NCBI GenBank assembly: GCA_036503555.1
Contig: DASXWQ010000042.1
Coordinates: forward strand, 62,001-126,000
Origin: Actinocatenispora sp036503555
GTDB lineage: Bacteria > Actinomycetota > Actinomycetes > Mycobacteriales > Micromonosporaceae
Direction: 5' to 3'
DNA length: 64,000 bases
Position 1 is the stretch's first letter. The number at the start of each line of letters is the position of its first letter. Positions 16,307-25,970 of this stretch are shown piece after piece. The translations under genes were made by a program, and so were the position numbers. The notes under the pieces were generated by a model, which was not told where the DNA came from, searched no databases, and saw only the letters and a list, made by a program, of their open reading frames with translations.

Positions 16307-19300
16307 ATGACCACCCGCGCCCTCGTGAAGGACCATCCCTGGTCCACCGAGAAGGCCCGTGCCGGCACGATCAGCCTGGCCGTGGCCGCGACCGCCCGGC
16401 TCGGCGACGTCGAGCTGCGCGCCATGCCCGAGCACCTGGTACGCCGGACCGAGAACGGCAAGCTGCGCGCCGTCCGGGTCCTCGCCGACGGCGTCGACGC
16501 GGCCGAGCTGGCCTTCGACGTCGAGGTGGCCGGCCTGGGTACGGTGCCGGTCGAGGTGCTGCCCGCGTCCGGCGGCGCCCGGCTGCTCGTACCCGCCACC
16601 GACGACCCGCGCGACGTGCGCATCACCGTACGTCGGGGCGAGGCGGCGGCGGACCTGGCGTTCGTGCTGGAGCCGGCCCGGGAGTGGACGATCCACCTGG
16701 TGCACCACTCGCACCTGGACATCGGGTACACCGACCCGCAGGGCACGGTGCTGAACCAGCACGTCGCGTTCCTCGACTCGTGCCTGGACCTGACCCGCAC
16801 GACCGACGACTGGCCGGAGGACGCGAAGTTCCGCTGGGCGGTCGAGTCGCTGTGGTCGTTCGAGCAGTGGGCGGCGGCCCGGCCGCCGGAGCGCGTCGCG
16901 GAGTTCGTCGAGCGGGTCAAGGCCGGCCAGATCGAGCTGACCGCGATGCCGTACAACCTGCACACCGACACGTGCTCCACCGACGAGCTGCACGAGCTGC
17001 TGCGGCTGTCCCGCGAGGTCAAGGACACGTACGGCGTGGACATCCGCTCCGCGATGCAGACCGACGTGCCCGGCAGCGTCGCCGGCCTGCCGGAGGCGTT
17101 GGCGCAGAACGGCGTCCGCTTCCTGTCGGTGGCGCACAACTGGGCCGGCCGGTCCGTACCGAACACCAACGGCGGCTCGAAGCTGCCGCGGCTGTTCCGC
17201 TGGCGTTCGCCGTCCGGCGGCGAGGTGCTGGTGTGGATGACCGACAGCCCGCACGGCCTGGCGTACATGGAGGGCCCGGTCCTGGGCTTCGACACCTCGT
17301 ACGAGATGGTCGACGACCTGCTGCCGGCGTACCTGACGTCGCTCGCGACGCGGCCGTACCCGTTCCCGCCGGGCATGTTCGGCTGGCACGGGCCGCAGGT
17401 CGAGGACCGCGAGCCGTACCCGTGGGACGTGCTGCACCTGCGGGTGCAGGGCCACTTCGGCGACAACGCGCCGCCGCGGCTGATCCTCGCCGAGAACGTC
17501 CGGCGCTGGAACGAGACCTGGGACTCCCCGACGCTGCGGCTGTCCACCAACACGGACTTCTTCACCGACGCGGACGACCGGCTCGGCGACGCCATCCCCA
17601 CGTTCGAGGGTGACTGGGGCGACTGGTGGGTCGAGGGTGTCGGCTCCGGCGCCCGCCCGCAGGCGATGGTACGGCGGGCGCAGGCCAAGGTCACCGACGC
17701 GCACACCCTGTACGGCATGGCCGGCGTGCTGTCCGGCACCGCCGGCGCGACGCCGCTGGCGGACGCCGCGCAGCACTCCGCCCGCGGCGTGTACGGCTCG
17801 GTGTCGCTGTTCAACGAGCACACCTGGGGCGCCGGCAACCCGTGGACGTACTCGGACGAGGGCTTCAACTCCGGTGACCAGCAGTGGCACTGGAAGTACG
17901 GGCACGCGATCCACGCGAACGACGACGCGGACACGTTCCTCGACCACGCGGGCGCGGCGCTCGGCGCGGCCCTGCCCGTCGCCGGTGACCTGACGTTCTG
18001 GGCGGTCAACACGACCGCGGCGCCGCGCGGCACCGAGGTACGGCTGTTCGTCCGGGAGAGCCGGGTACCGCTGGACCGGCCGCTGGCCGTGAGCGACGGG
18101 CGTACCGGCGCGAAGCTCGCCGCCGTGGAGGAGGCGCAGACCAACCCGGTGCACCGGGACGCCGGCCGCTTCCTGCGCGTGCACGTACCGGACGTGCCGC
18201 CGTTCGGCCTGGTCCGGCTCGACGTCACGACCACCGACGGGCTGACCGACGACGCCGCCGCGACGGCGACCGAGCTGTCCATCACCGGCGACGCCGGCCC
18301 CGGGTACGACCGTGCCGGCGCGCTGCCGACCGAGTCGGACCTGGTCCTGGAGAACGACCACCTGCGGGTCCGCGTCGACCTGGCGCACGCCTGCGTGGCC
18401 AGCATCGTCGAGAAGGCGAGCGGCCGGGAGCTGGTCGACCAGGACGCCGTGGTCGGCTTCAACGGCTACGTGTACGACACGTACACCACGGCCGGCGGCT
18501 ACAACCACCAGTCCAACAAGACCGCCGTCTCCCCCGAGCTGGAACTGCTCGGCGGGCGCAGCCTCGCCCGCCCGGCCGTCCTGCTCGAACGGGTCGACGA
18601 CGCGCTCGAACAGCGCGTCACGTTCGAGTTCGCCGCCGACGGCGTACGCCGCGCCCGCACCACGGTGCGGCTCGGCCGGCACGACGCGCACGTGGTCTTC
18701 GACAACCACCTCGACAAGCCGGCCACGATGGCGAAGGAGAGCGCGTACCTGGCGTTCCCGTTCGCGCTGACCGACCCGACGGTGCACTACGAGATCACCG
18801 GCGCGCTCACCGGCGACGGGCTGGAGCACGTACCCGGTGCGCCGCAACACATGCGCGCCGTACGGTCCTTCGTGTCGCTGGCCGACGCCGACGGCCCCGT
18901 CGCGTGGGTGACCCGGGACGCGCCGCTGGTGGAGCCGGAGACGATCCCGCTGCCGTACGCGCCGTTCCCGGACAGCACCGCACCGCGCCAGCCCGGCACG
19001 ATCTACTCGTGGGTGCACAACAACATCTGGGACACGAACTTCCCGTCCCAGCAAGGGTTCGAGACCACGTTCCGCTACGCGGTCGGGGTACGCCGGGCCG
19101 GTGAGGACATCGACGCCGACGCGCTCGGACTACGCACCGCGTACGAGATCGACCACCCGCTGGTCGGTGTCTCCGCGCACGGCCGGTCCGACGCGGACAC
19201 CGCGCAGCTCTCCCTGCTGTCGGTGGACGACCCGCGCGTCGCCGTCCTCGGCGCCACGCTGGTCCCGGCCGAGGACGGTGCCGACGTCCTGGTACGCCTC

Positions 19301-19489
19301 CAGTCCCTCGCCAACGAGCCGGTCGAGACGACGGTACGGTGCGGCTTCGCCGTCACCGGCGCCGTCCAGGCGACCTACCTCGGCGAGGACAACGGCGACG
19401 TGTCGGTCGACGGCAACGACGTGACGGTGTCCCTGCCGCGGCTCGGCGTCACCGCGATCCGCTTGCGTACCAACGGGTTCGGCGGCTGA
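16307..19489 (+). CDS. GH38-type alpha-mannosidase-like glycosidase
   Basis: This 1060-residue protein has no signal peptide, so it should act in the cytoplasm on imported sugar. The glycoside hydrolase 38 N-terminal domain opens at about residue 130 with VHHSHLDIGYTDPQG, the family's zinc-site His-x-Asp. QTDVPGSVAGL near 250 is in the position of the second metal/nucleophile segment. The C-terminal half is the beta-rich GH38 region. The binding of the locus to LacI control and an importer suggests uptake and trimming of a mannose-containing or similar oligosaccharide. It is larger and more divergent than classical alpha-mannosidases, so linkage and sugar specificity are uncertain. Confidence 0.82.
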   Translation: MTTRALVKDHPWSTEKARAGTISLAVAATARLGDVELRAMPEHLVRRTENGKLRAVRVLADGVDAAELAFDVEVAGLGTVPVEVLPASGGARLLVPATDDPRDVRITVRRGEAAADLAFVLEPAREWTIHLVHHSHLDIGYTDPQGTVLNQHVAFLDSCLDLTRTTDDWPEDAKFRWAVESLWSFEQWAAARPPERVAEFVERVKAGQIELTAMPYNLHTDTCSTDELHELLRLSREVKDTYGVDIRSAMQTDVPGSVAGLPEALAQNGVRFLSVAHNWAGRSVPNTNGGSKLPRLFRWRSPSGGEVLVWMTDSPHGLAYMEGPVLGFDTSYEMVDDLLPAYLTSLATRPYPFPPGMFGWHGPQVEDREPYPWDVLHLRVQGHFGDNAPPRLILAENVRRWNETWDSPTLRLSTNTDFFTDADDRLGDAIPTFEGDWGDWWVEGVGSGARPQAMVRRAQAKVTDAHTLYGMAGVLSGTAGATPLADAAQHSARGVYGSVSLFNEHTWGAGNPWTYSDEGFNSGDQQWHWKYGHAIHANDDADTFLDHAGAALGAALPVAGDLTFWAVNTTAAPRGTEVRLFVRESRVPLDRPLAVSDGRTGAKLAAVEEAQTNPVHRDAGRFLRVHVPDVPPFGLVRLDVTTTDGLTDDAAATATELSITGDAGPGYDRAGALPTESDLVLENDHLRVRVDLAHACVASIVEKASGRELVDQDAVVGFNGYVYDTYTTAGGYNHQSNKTAVSPELELLGGRSLARPAVLLERVDDALEQRVTFEFAADGVRRARTTVRLGRHDAHVVFDNHLDKPATMAKESAYLAFPFALTDPTVHYEITGALTGDGLEHVPGAPQHMRAVRSFVSLADADGPVAWVTRDAPLVEPETIPLPYAPFPDSTAPRQPGTIYSWVHNNIWDTNFPSQQGFETTFRYAVGVRRAGEDIDADALGLRTAYEIDHPLVGVSAHGRSDADTAQLSLLSVDDPRVAVLGATLVPAEDGADVLVRLQSLANEPVETTVRCGFAVTGAVQATYLGEDNGDVSVDGNDVTVSLPRLGVTAIRLRTNGFGG

Positions 19490-19514
19490 CCGACCCCAGC
19501 TCCGAGCCAACCGC

Positions 19515-19546
19515 ACGGCCGGCGCACCCTCGGGTGCGCCGGCCGT
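19515..19546. terminator. Strong hairpin after the importer-GH38 operon
   Basis: Two perfect 14-base arms, ACGGCCGGCGCACC (19515-19528) and its complement (19533-19546), surround a four-base CTCG loop. It lies 26 bases after the glycosidase stop, with no U-tract, and is a typical actinomycete terminator. Confidence 0.8.
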
Positions 19547-19578
19547 CGGCGTTTGCGCGGACGTCGGAGAATGTTCGG

Positions 19579-20187
19579 ATGGCAGACACGTCCTCGACCA
19601 TCCGGCAGCCGGCGATCCGCGCGCTGATGGCCCTCATGGCGATCCTCGCCGCACTCGCCGCGGCCGTCGCCGTCTGCGACGCGACCGCGCTGGCGCACCT
19701 GTCGGAGCCCAACGCGCACCGGCTCGCCGGCATCATCGGCCGCGCCCACATGTCGTACGGCCACACCGACGTGCTCGGGCTCGCCGCCACGATGCGGCAG
19801 ACCGTGGCCAGCTCGATCGTGTTCGCCGTCCTCGCCGTCGCGTACGCGTTGCTCACCGTCCGGGTCACCCGGCTGGCCATGCACCGCGGCCGGATCATCA
19901 TCTGGCTCGGCGCGCTCGTCGTCGGCATCGCCCAGCTCGTCTGGATCGCCGCCGAGTCCTCCACCGTCTTCGACTCGGCCCAGCACGCCCTGGCGCCCGC
20001 GGAGCTGCGGCAGGCCGGCGCCGCCGAGGCGTACGCGAACCTGCTGCCCGGCTGGTACGCCGCCGCCTACTACCTGTTCGAGGTGGCGCTCGTGGTGATC
20101 CTCGCCGTCACGTCCATGCTCCTGCTGCGCCCCGGCGTCGGCACCTACTACCTCAGCACCAACCGCCTCCGCGACCCCCTCACCTGA
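19579..20187 (+). CDS. Four-helix membrane protein, unknown function
   Basis: This 202-residue protein has four clear hydrophobic segments: residues 14-36, about 76-97, about 106-126 and about 165-187. The loop after the first helix is charged. I recognise no family; it resembles small actinobacterial integral-membrane proteins next to transporters. ATG 19579 gives a sensible N-terminus, with GGAGA further upstream. It stands alone between a terminator and the MFS gene. Confidence 0.72.
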   Translation: MADTSSTIRQPAIRALMALMAILAALAAAVAVCDATALAHLSEPNAHRLAGIIGRAHMSYGHTDVLGLAATMRQTVASSIVFAVLAVAYALLTVRVTRLAMHRGRIIIWLGALVVGIAQLVWIAAESSTVFDSAQHALAPAELRQAGAAEAYANLLPGWYAAAYYLFEVALVVILAVTSMLLLRPGVGTYYLSTNRLRDPLT

Positions 20188-20356
20188 GCGCGCGCATGGT
20201 GGCCGAACGACACGAAGATCGGGACGAACCGCGTACCGGATCCGCCGTTCGGCTCTGCTCGTGCCGCACCGATCCGCATAGTCTCGCGACGTGGGGGCTC
20301 GTCCGCCTCGGCGCGTGACGCTCCTCCGGACGGGTCGACGGACACGGGGGTGTGCG

Positions 20357-22015
20357 ATGTCCGACGAGGTTTCCGCCGCCCGGGTAGGGTCGGCGCCGGC
20401 CGCGGCCGGATCGAGGACGGTCCTCGTCACGCTGGCGTCGGCGCAGTTCCTGATGACGCTGGACAGCTCGGTCATGAACGTGTCGATCGCGACCGTCGCC
20501 CACGACGTGCACACGACCGTCACCGGCATCCAGACCGCCATCACCCTGTACACGCTGGTCATGGCGTCGTTGATGATCACCGGCGCGAACGCCGGGCAGA
20601 TCCTCGGCCGGCGGCGAGCGTTCGCGATCGGCTGCGTCGTGTACGCGGTGGGTTCGTTCACCACGTCGCTCGCGCCGAACCTCGTCGTGCTGCTCATCGG
20701 CTGGTCGTTCCTGGAGGGCATCGGCGCGGCCCTGATCATGCCGGCGATCGTGGCCCTGGTCGCGGCGAACTTCGACCGCGCCCAGCGTCCCCGGGCGTAC
20801 GGGCTCGTGGCCGCGTCCGGCGCGATCGCCGTCGCCGCCGGCCCGCTCATCGGCGGGCTGCTCACCACGTACGCGTCGTGGCGCTGGGTCTTCGCCGGTG
20901 AGGTCGTGATCGTCGCGGTCATCCTGCTGCTCACCCGGCGCCTGGCCGACTCCCCACCGGAGCCGGGTCACCACGTGGACCTGGTCGGCACCGGGCTGTC
21001 GGCGCTCGGGCTGGCGCTGATCGTCTTCGGGATCCTTCGCGCCGGCGCGTGGGGCTTCGTGAACCCGAAGCCGGGCGCCCCGTCGTGGTTGGGCCTGTCT
21101 CCCGTGCTGTGGCTCGTCCTCGCGGGTGGCTGCGTGCTGCTGGCGTTCCTCGTCTGGGAACGGTATCGGCACCGGCACGGCGGCGCCGTGCTCGTCGAGC
21201 CCGGGCTGCTGCGCAACCGACTTCTCCGCGGCGGGCTCACCTCCTTCTTCTTCCAGTACCTGTTGCAGGCCGGGCTGTTCTTCACGGTGCCGCTGTTCCT
21301 CTCCGTCGCCCTCGGCCTGTCCGCCGTCGCGACCGGGGTACGGATCCTCCCGTTGTCGGTCGCCCTGCTGGCCACTGCCGTCGGGATCCCGAGGTTCCTG
21401 CCGAACGCGTCGCCGCGGCGTGTCGTACGGTTCGGTTTCCTCGCGTTGTTCGTCGGTATCGTCGCGCTGGCCGCGGCGCTCGACGCCGGGGTCGGCCCCG
21501 AGGTCGTCACGTGGCCGCTCGTCCTCGCCGGTGCGGGGGTCGGCGCGCTCGCCTCGCAGCTCGGCAGCGTCACCGTGTCGTCCGTCGGTGACGAGAAGAG
21601 CGCCGAGGTCGGCGGGTTGCAGAACACCGTCACGAACCTCGGCGCCTCCATCGGGACGGCGCTCGCCGGCGCGGTGCTGATCTCGGCGCTCACCTCGTCG
21701 TTCTTCACCGGCATCGAGGACAACGCGAAGGTCCCGCCGGAGCTGTCGTCGTCCGCCCAGGTGGAGCTGGCCGGCGGCGTACCGTTCCTGTCCGACCGGG
21801 ACCTGGAGGCCGCGCTGGACGAGGCCGGGGTGGACGAGCCCGCGAGGTCGGCGATCATCGACGAGAACGAGACGGCGCGGCTCGACGGCCTGCGCTCCGC
21901 CCTCGCCGTGCTGGCCGGCGGTGCGCTCGTCGCGCTGTTCGTGACCCGCGGCATTCCGCGCCGCCAGCCGGGCTCCGAGCCCGAGGATCCGCACTCCACC
22001 GACGCCGGGTCCTGA
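20357..22015 (+). CDS. MFS multidrug transporter, DHA2 (14-helix) type
   Basis: This 552-residue drug/proton antiporter has the DHA2 signature VMNVSIATVAHDV near residue 37, motif A-like LGRRRAFAIG near 80, and antiporter motif C-like GPLIGGLL near 158. Length and helix count fit the 14-helix subfamily (EmrB/QacA). ATG 20357 follows GGGGGT. A possible alternative is GTG 20291, which lies six bases after TAGTCT in the leaderless pattern and would add 22 residues of basic, poorly conserved-looking sequence. No regulator is adjacent. Confidence 0.9.
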   Translation: MSDEVSAARVGSAPAAAGSRTVLVTLASAQFLMTLDSSVMNVSIATVAHDVHTTVTGIQTAITLYTLVMASLMITGANAGQILGRRRAFAIGCVVYAVGSFTTSLAPNLVVLLIGWSFLEGIGAALIMPAIVALVAANFDRAQRPRAYGLVAASGAIAVAAGPLIGGLLTTYASWRWVFAGEVVIVAVILLLTRRLADSPPEPGHHVDLVGTGLSALGLALIVFGILRAGAWGFVNPKPGAPSWLGLSPVLWLVLAGGCVLLAFLVWERYRHRHGGAVLVEPGLLRNRLLRGGLTSFFFQYLLQAGLFFTVPLFLSVALGLSAVATGVRILPLSVALLATAVGIPRFLPNASPRRVVRFGFLALFVGIVALAAALDAGVGPEVVTWPLVLAGAGVGALASQLGSVTVSSVGDEKSAEVGGLQNTVTNLGASIGTALAGAVLISALTSSFFTGIEDNAKVPPELSSSAQVELAGGVPFLSDRDLEAALDEAGVDEPARSAIIDENETARLDGLRSALAVLAGGALVALFVTRGIPRRQPGSEPEDPHSTDAGS

Positions 22016-22034
22016 CTCCGTCCGGTATGCCGGC

Positions 22035-22064
22035 GTGCCGGCGCGGCACCGATGTGCCCGGCAC
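22035..22064. terminator. Hairpin after MFS gene
   Basis: GTGCCG pairs with CGGCAC and inner GGCAC with GTGCC around a CGAT loop, with a one-sided GCGC bulge. It lies 20 bases past the MFS stop and before the ROK promoter. Confidence 0.45.
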
Positions 22065-22159
22065 GGCACCGCACGCTCTCGTCCGGAGTACCCCGTGCCG
22101 GTGCGTGAGCCCGGCGCGTCCGCGGCGGTCGAGTCGGACGCGTCGGACTCGGGCGGCTC

Positions 22160-22214
22160 TTGACGAATCGTGCCGGGTGGTGCAGTCTCTGCGTCCATCT
22201 GGGAACTTCCCAGA
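22160..22214 (+). promoter_or_regulatory. Promoter and palindromic operator of the ROK operon
   Basis: TTGACG (22160-22165) and CAGTCT (22183-22188) are spaced by 17 bases with a TG extension before the -10. Just after the predicted transcript start is the perfect inverted repeat TCTGGGAA-C-TTCCCAGA (22198-22214), eight bases per arm. GGAG at 22221-22224 is the ribosome site. A roadblock or initiation operator for the ROK protein encoded immediately downstream is the simplest reading. Confidence 0.65.
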
Positions 22215-22228
22215 CGGATCGGAGCGGC

Positions 22229-23416
22229 ATGAGGGACGGCAGCCCCCGCGTACTGCGGGCCATGAACGAGCGCGCCGCGCTGTACGCGCTGCTCCAGTCC
22301 GGGCCGCTGTCCCGGATCGGGCTGGAACGCGCGATCGGGCTGTCGAAGCCGGCCGCCGCCGACGTCCTCGCCCGGCTCGAACGCGACGGTCTGGTCGAGC
22401 GCGCCGGCCGCAGCACCGGCGGCGGGCCGGGGCCGCAGGCGCAGCTCTGGCAGGTCAACGTGCACACCGGGTACGCGGTCGGCGTCGACGTCACCGCGAC
22501 CGCGATGGACGCCGCCGTCGCGGATCTCGGCGGCACCGTGGTCGGCACGTACCGGACCGAGTGGCCGGGCGGCGCGGACGACGACCCGACCGTACCGTTG
22601 CGCGCGGCGGTCGGCGCCGCGCTGAAGGCGGGCGGGGTGCCCTGGCGCGACGTGCGACACCTCGTCGTCGGGGTGCCGGGCTCCGTGGACCCGACCACCG
22701 GCCAACTGGAGTACGCGCCGCACCTGCCCGGGTTCACCGGGTACGGGGTGCGGGCGCGGGTGCGCGCCCGGCTGCGCGTACCGGTGACCGTGGAGAACGA
22801 CGTCAACCTGGTCGCCGTGGACGAGCTGACGCGGGGGCGCGCGACCGGCCGGCGCAGCGTCCTGTTGCTGTGGATGGACCGCGGCGTGGCGTCGGCGCTG
22901 ATCCTCGACGGTCACCTGGTCCGCGGGTCGCGCGGCGGCGCCGGCGAGATCGACCGGGTGCCGGTGCCGGGCGGCGGTCTGGTACGCGACCTGGTGTCGG
23001 CCGCCGCCGTCGCCACCCTCGGCGCCGCGCACGCCCTGCCCGGCCCGGACGCCGCTTCCGTGGTACGCCAGGCGTTCCACGCCCAGTCGGGTGGCGAGGC
23101 GTTCCGCGCGGAGCTGGCGGACCGGGTCACCGGGGTGCTGGCGATGACCGTGGCCGCGGTCGACCCGGAGCTGGTGGTACTGGCCGGCGGCGTCGGGTAC
23201 GCCGGGGGCGAGGCGCTGGCGGGCCTGGTGTCCGACCGCCTGGGCGCGGTGCTGAAGCAGCGGCCGGCGGTCGCCGCGGGTACGGGCGGGGTCGAGGCGG
23301 TGCGGCACGGCGCGTTGCAGGCCGCGCTGCGGCAGGCGCGGGAGTCGGTCCTGGGCCGGGGCGCCCCGGCCACGCCTTCCACTGTGGACAGTCCAGAGGG
23401 GACGGTGGCGGAATGA
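22229..23416 (+). CDS. ROK-family transcriptional regulator
   Basis: This 395-residue protein has an N-terminal winged helix (residues 12-60, with IGLERAIGLSKPAAADVLARL) followed by an ROK fold (VGVDVTATAMDAAVADLGG near 86, ENDVNLVAVDELTRGRATG near 190). The CxCGxxGCxE zinc motif normal for ROK kinases and many ROK repressors is missing: GGAGEIDRVPVPGGG occupies its place. It is therefore likely a sugar-sensing repressor without kinase activity. It is first in the operon, with an operator at its own promoter, and overlaps the next gene as ATGA. Confidence 0.87.
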   Translation: MRDGSPRVLRAMNERAALYALLQSGPLSRIGLERAIGLSKPAAADVLARLERDGLVERAGRSTGGGPGPQAQLWQVNVHTGYAVGVDVTATAMDAAVADLGGTVVGTYRTEWPGGADDDPTVPLRAAVGAALKAGGVPWRDVRHLVVGVPGSVDPTTGQLEYAPHLPGFTGYGVRARVRARLRVPVTVENDVNLVAVDELTRGRATGRRSVLLLWMDRGVASALILDGHLVRGSRGGAGEIDRVPVPGGGLVRDLVSAAAVATLGAAHALPGPDAASVVRQAFHAQSGGEAFRAELADRVTGVLAMTVAAVDPELVVLAGGVGYAGGEALAGLVSDRLGAVLKQRPAVAAGTGGVEAVRHGALQAALRQARESVLGRGAPATPSTVDSPEGTVAE

Positions 23417-24570
23417 CCGGGGTGGTCGTGGTCGGCGGCGGGATCGTCGGCCTGTCCGTGGCGTGGCACCTCGCGCGGCGCGGCACCGACGTCACGGTGC
23501 TGGAGGCCGGCGAGCCGCTGCGCTTCACGTCCCGGGCGGCGGCGGCGATGATCGCGCCCGTCGGGTACCTGGAGCCGGTCGGCGACGCGTTCCTCGCGCT
23601 GCGGATGGACGCGCAGGCCGAGTGGTCGGCGTTCGCAGCGGAACTGACCGAGGCGACGGGGGTGTCCCCCGCGTACCGGCCGACAGGGTCGCTGGTGGCG
23701 GCGAGCGACGAGACCGGGCTGGCCCGGGCGGAGACGCTGCGCGCGTTGCACGCCGAGCTGGGCATCGACTCGGCGGTGGTCGACGCGGCGACGGCGGCGC
23801 GGCTGGAGCCGGAGCTGCGCGGCGCCCTCGGTGGCCTGTACGTGCCGGGTGACGGCTGCGTCGACCCGGACGCGGCGGGCCGCGCGCTCGTCGCCGGGAT
23901 CACCGCCGCGCGCGGCACCGTCCGCGCCGGTACGCCGGTGCGGGCGCTGCGCCGCACCGGTGAGCGCGTCGTCGGCGTGGAGCTGGCGGACGGCGGCACC
24001 GTCGACGCGGACGTGGTGGTGCTGGCGGCCGGCGCGGCGAGCGCCCGGCTCGCTCCCGAGCCCGCCGCGTTTCCGCTTCGCGCGGTGAAGGGACAGTCGG
24101 TGCTGCTGCGCGACGACCCCGACCACCCGACGGTACGCACCGTGCTGCGCGCCGGGATCAACCTGGTGCCGCGCGGGGACGGCCGCCTGATGGTGGCCGG
24201 CACGGTGGAGGACGACGACGCGGGGCGGTCCGACGCGAACACGGTCGCCGGGGCGTACGAGGTGTTGGGGCGGGCGATCGCGGCGGTGCCGGCGGTCGCG
24301 CGGCTGGCCGTCGACGCCTGGTGCGTCGGGCAGCGGCCGGTGGCGCCGGACGACGCGCCGGTGCTCGGACCCAGCGGCGTCGGCGGGCTGTGGTGGGCGA
24401 CCGGCCACTCGTACTACGGGATCCTGCTGTCCGGCCTGACCGGTCGGCTGGTCGCCGAGTCACTGCACGGCGATCCCGTTGCCACGCAGCGGATCGGGCT
24501 GTTCGGTGCGGACCGCTTCCGCACCGGTACGCCGCGGTACACGTCACTGACCCACGACCGGCACGCCTGA
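23413..24570 (+). CDS. FAD-dependent amine/amino-acid oxidase (DAO family)
   Basis: This 385-residue flavoenzyme begins with the FAD-binding VVVGGGIVGLSVAWHLARRG and ends in the DAO-type second FAD contact GGLWWATGHSYYGILLSG. It resembles glycine oxidase (ThiO), D-amino acid dehydrogenase and sarcosine oxidase-like proteins, which oxidise a C-N bond in small amines. No thiamine genes are near. Its place between an ROK regulator and a sugar importer suggests an amino-sugar, glycated amino acid or similar C-N substrate, which is inference. The start is coupled to the ROK stop. Confidence 0.85.
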   Translation: MTGVVVVGGGIVGLSVAWHLARRGTDVTVLEAGEPLRFTSRAAAAMIAPVGYLEPVGDAFLALRMDAQAEWSAFAAELTEATGVSPAYRPTGSLVAASDETGLARAETLRALHAELGIDSAVVDAATAARLEPELRGALGGLYVPGDGCVDPDAAGRALVAGITAARGTVRAGTPVRALRRTGERVVGVELADGGTVDADVVVLAAGAASARLAPEPAAFPLRAVKGQSVLLRDDPDHPTVRTVLRAGINLVPRGDGRLMVAGTVEDDDAGRSDANTVAGAYEVLGRAIAAVPAVARLAVDAWCVGQRPVAPDDAPVLGPSGVGGLWWATGHSYYGILLSGLTGRLVAESLHGDPVATQRIGLFGADRFRTGTPRYTSLTHDRHA

Positions 24571-24582
24571 GTGGGAGGCACC

Positions 24583-25899
24583 ATGCGCCGCAGGATCCTC
24601 GCCGGTACGCTCGCCGTGCTGCTCGCCGCCACCGGCTGCGCGAGCCGGCCGGGCAACGAGAGGCCGGCACCGTTCGATCCGCACCGCAGCACCGACCTGA
24701 CGGTGTGGAACGGCTGGAACGGCCGGGAGGCCGCGGCGTTCCACTCGGTCGTCGCCGACTTCACCAGGCTGCACCCGAACGTGCACGTGTCCATTGTGGA
24801 TGGTGTGGACGACTCGACCATCATGACGTCGATCCGCGGCGGCTACCCGCCGGACGTCGCCGCGATCGGCAGCACCACGACGATGGGCACGTACTGCTCG
24901 ACGGGCGCGTTCCGCGACCTGACCGGCTACCTGCGCCGCGATCACGTCACGACCCGGTACGCGCCGGTCATCCGCACGCTCCTCGACTTCCACGGTACGC
25001 AGTGCGTGATGCCCGGCGGGGTCGACACGTTCGGCCTGTACTACAACACCGACCTGTTCGCGAAGGCCGGCGTGCGCCGCCCGCCGCGTACCTGGTCGGA
25101 GTTCGTCGCGGACGCGAAGAAGCTCACGACCTACAACAAGGACGGGTCGATCCGTACGCTCGGCTTCGACCCGCTGTTCTCGTTCCAGCAGAACACCGCC
25201 ATCCACTGGAGCCCGAGCTTCGGCGCGTCCCTGTACGACGATCGCGGCAACTCCGCGCTCGCCTCAGATCCCGGCTGGCGGGACATGTTCACCGCGCAGC
25301 GGGAGCTGGTACGGGCGATCGGATACCAGAAGCTGCAACGCTTCCAGTCGGGTCTCGGCGCGGAGATGTCGTCGTCGAACGCGTTCCAGGCGGGCCGGGT
25401 CGCGATGCAGTTCGACGGCGAGTGGCGCACCGCGTTCATCGCCGACCAGGCGGCGCACCTGGCGTACGACACGGCCACACTGCCGGTGGCCGACGACGAC
25501 GCGGGCACGTACGGCGCCGGGTTCGTGGACACCGGCGTGTTCGGGATACCGCAGGGCGCCAAGGAGCCGGGCGCCGGCTGGGAACTCGTGAAGTACCTGA
25601 CGCAGACCCGTGCCGCACAGGTGAAGTTCTACGGCGCGCTCGGCAACGTGCCGTCGTTGCCCAGCGCGGCAACCGATCCCGCGTTCACGAAGCGGCCGCA
25701 CTTCGGCACGTTCGTCGACATCATGAACAACCCGGACAGCGGCAGCGGTACCCCGACGACGTTGGGCCGGGCCGACAAGGACGCGCTGGACCAGTTCGCC
25801 GAGCGCTGGCAGGCGGGCCGGGTCCCGGACCTGACGGCCGGCCTGCGCGGGCTCGCCCGCCAGATCGACGACCTCACCCGCAACGCCAACCCGCCGTGA
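24583..25899 (+). CDS. Sugar ABC transporter substrate-binding lipoprotein
   Basis: This 438-residue extracellular binding protein has a short basic N-terminus (MRRRILAG) and the lipobox ATGC with C19 as lipidation site. The mature part is a family-1 SBP (LTVWNGWNGREAAAF, DTFGLYYNTDLFAKAG, TWSEFVADAKKLTTY, FQAGRVAMQFDGEWR). ATG 24583 follows GGGAGG; the upstream GTG 24571 overlaps that ribosome site and is rejected. It is third in the ROK operon and has its own two permeases downstream. Confidence 0.92.
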   Translation: MRRRILAGTLAVLLAATGCASRPGNERPAPFDPHRSTDLTVWNGWNGREAAAFHSVVADFTRLHPNVHVSIVDGVDDSTIMTSIRGGYPPDVAAIGSTTTMGTYCSTGAFRDLTGYLRRDHVTTRYAPVIRTLLDFHGTQCVMPGGVDTFGLYYNTDLFAKAGVRRPPRTWSEFVADAKKLTTYNKDGSIRTLGFDPLFSFQQNTAIHWSPSFGASLYDDRGNSALASDPGWRDMFTAQRELVRAIGYQKLQRFQSGLGAEMSSSNAFQAGRVAMQFDGEWRTAFIADQAAHLAYDTATLPVADDDAGTYGAGFVDTGVFGIPQGAKEPGAGWELVKYLTQTRAAQVKFYGALGNVPSLPSAATDPAFTKRPHFGTFVDIMNNPDSGSGTPTTLGRADKDALDQFAERWQAGRVPDLTAGLRGLARQIDDLTRNANPP

Positions 25900-25970
25900 C
25901 CCGCCGACCGTCCACAGCGGACGGTCCACATGCGACGGTCGGAGACAGGTACCGAGGAAGGGAGTGCGCT

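Noticed and set aside
15346..19054. Long minus-strand frames opposite the permease and GH38 genes
   Set aside because: They oppose genes with clear domains and have low-complexity Arg/Ser/Ala composition with no motif.
20180..23308. Minus-strand frame of about 1040 codons
   Set aside because: Shadow of the DHA2 transporter and ROK gene; highly charged repetitive composition and no ribosome site.
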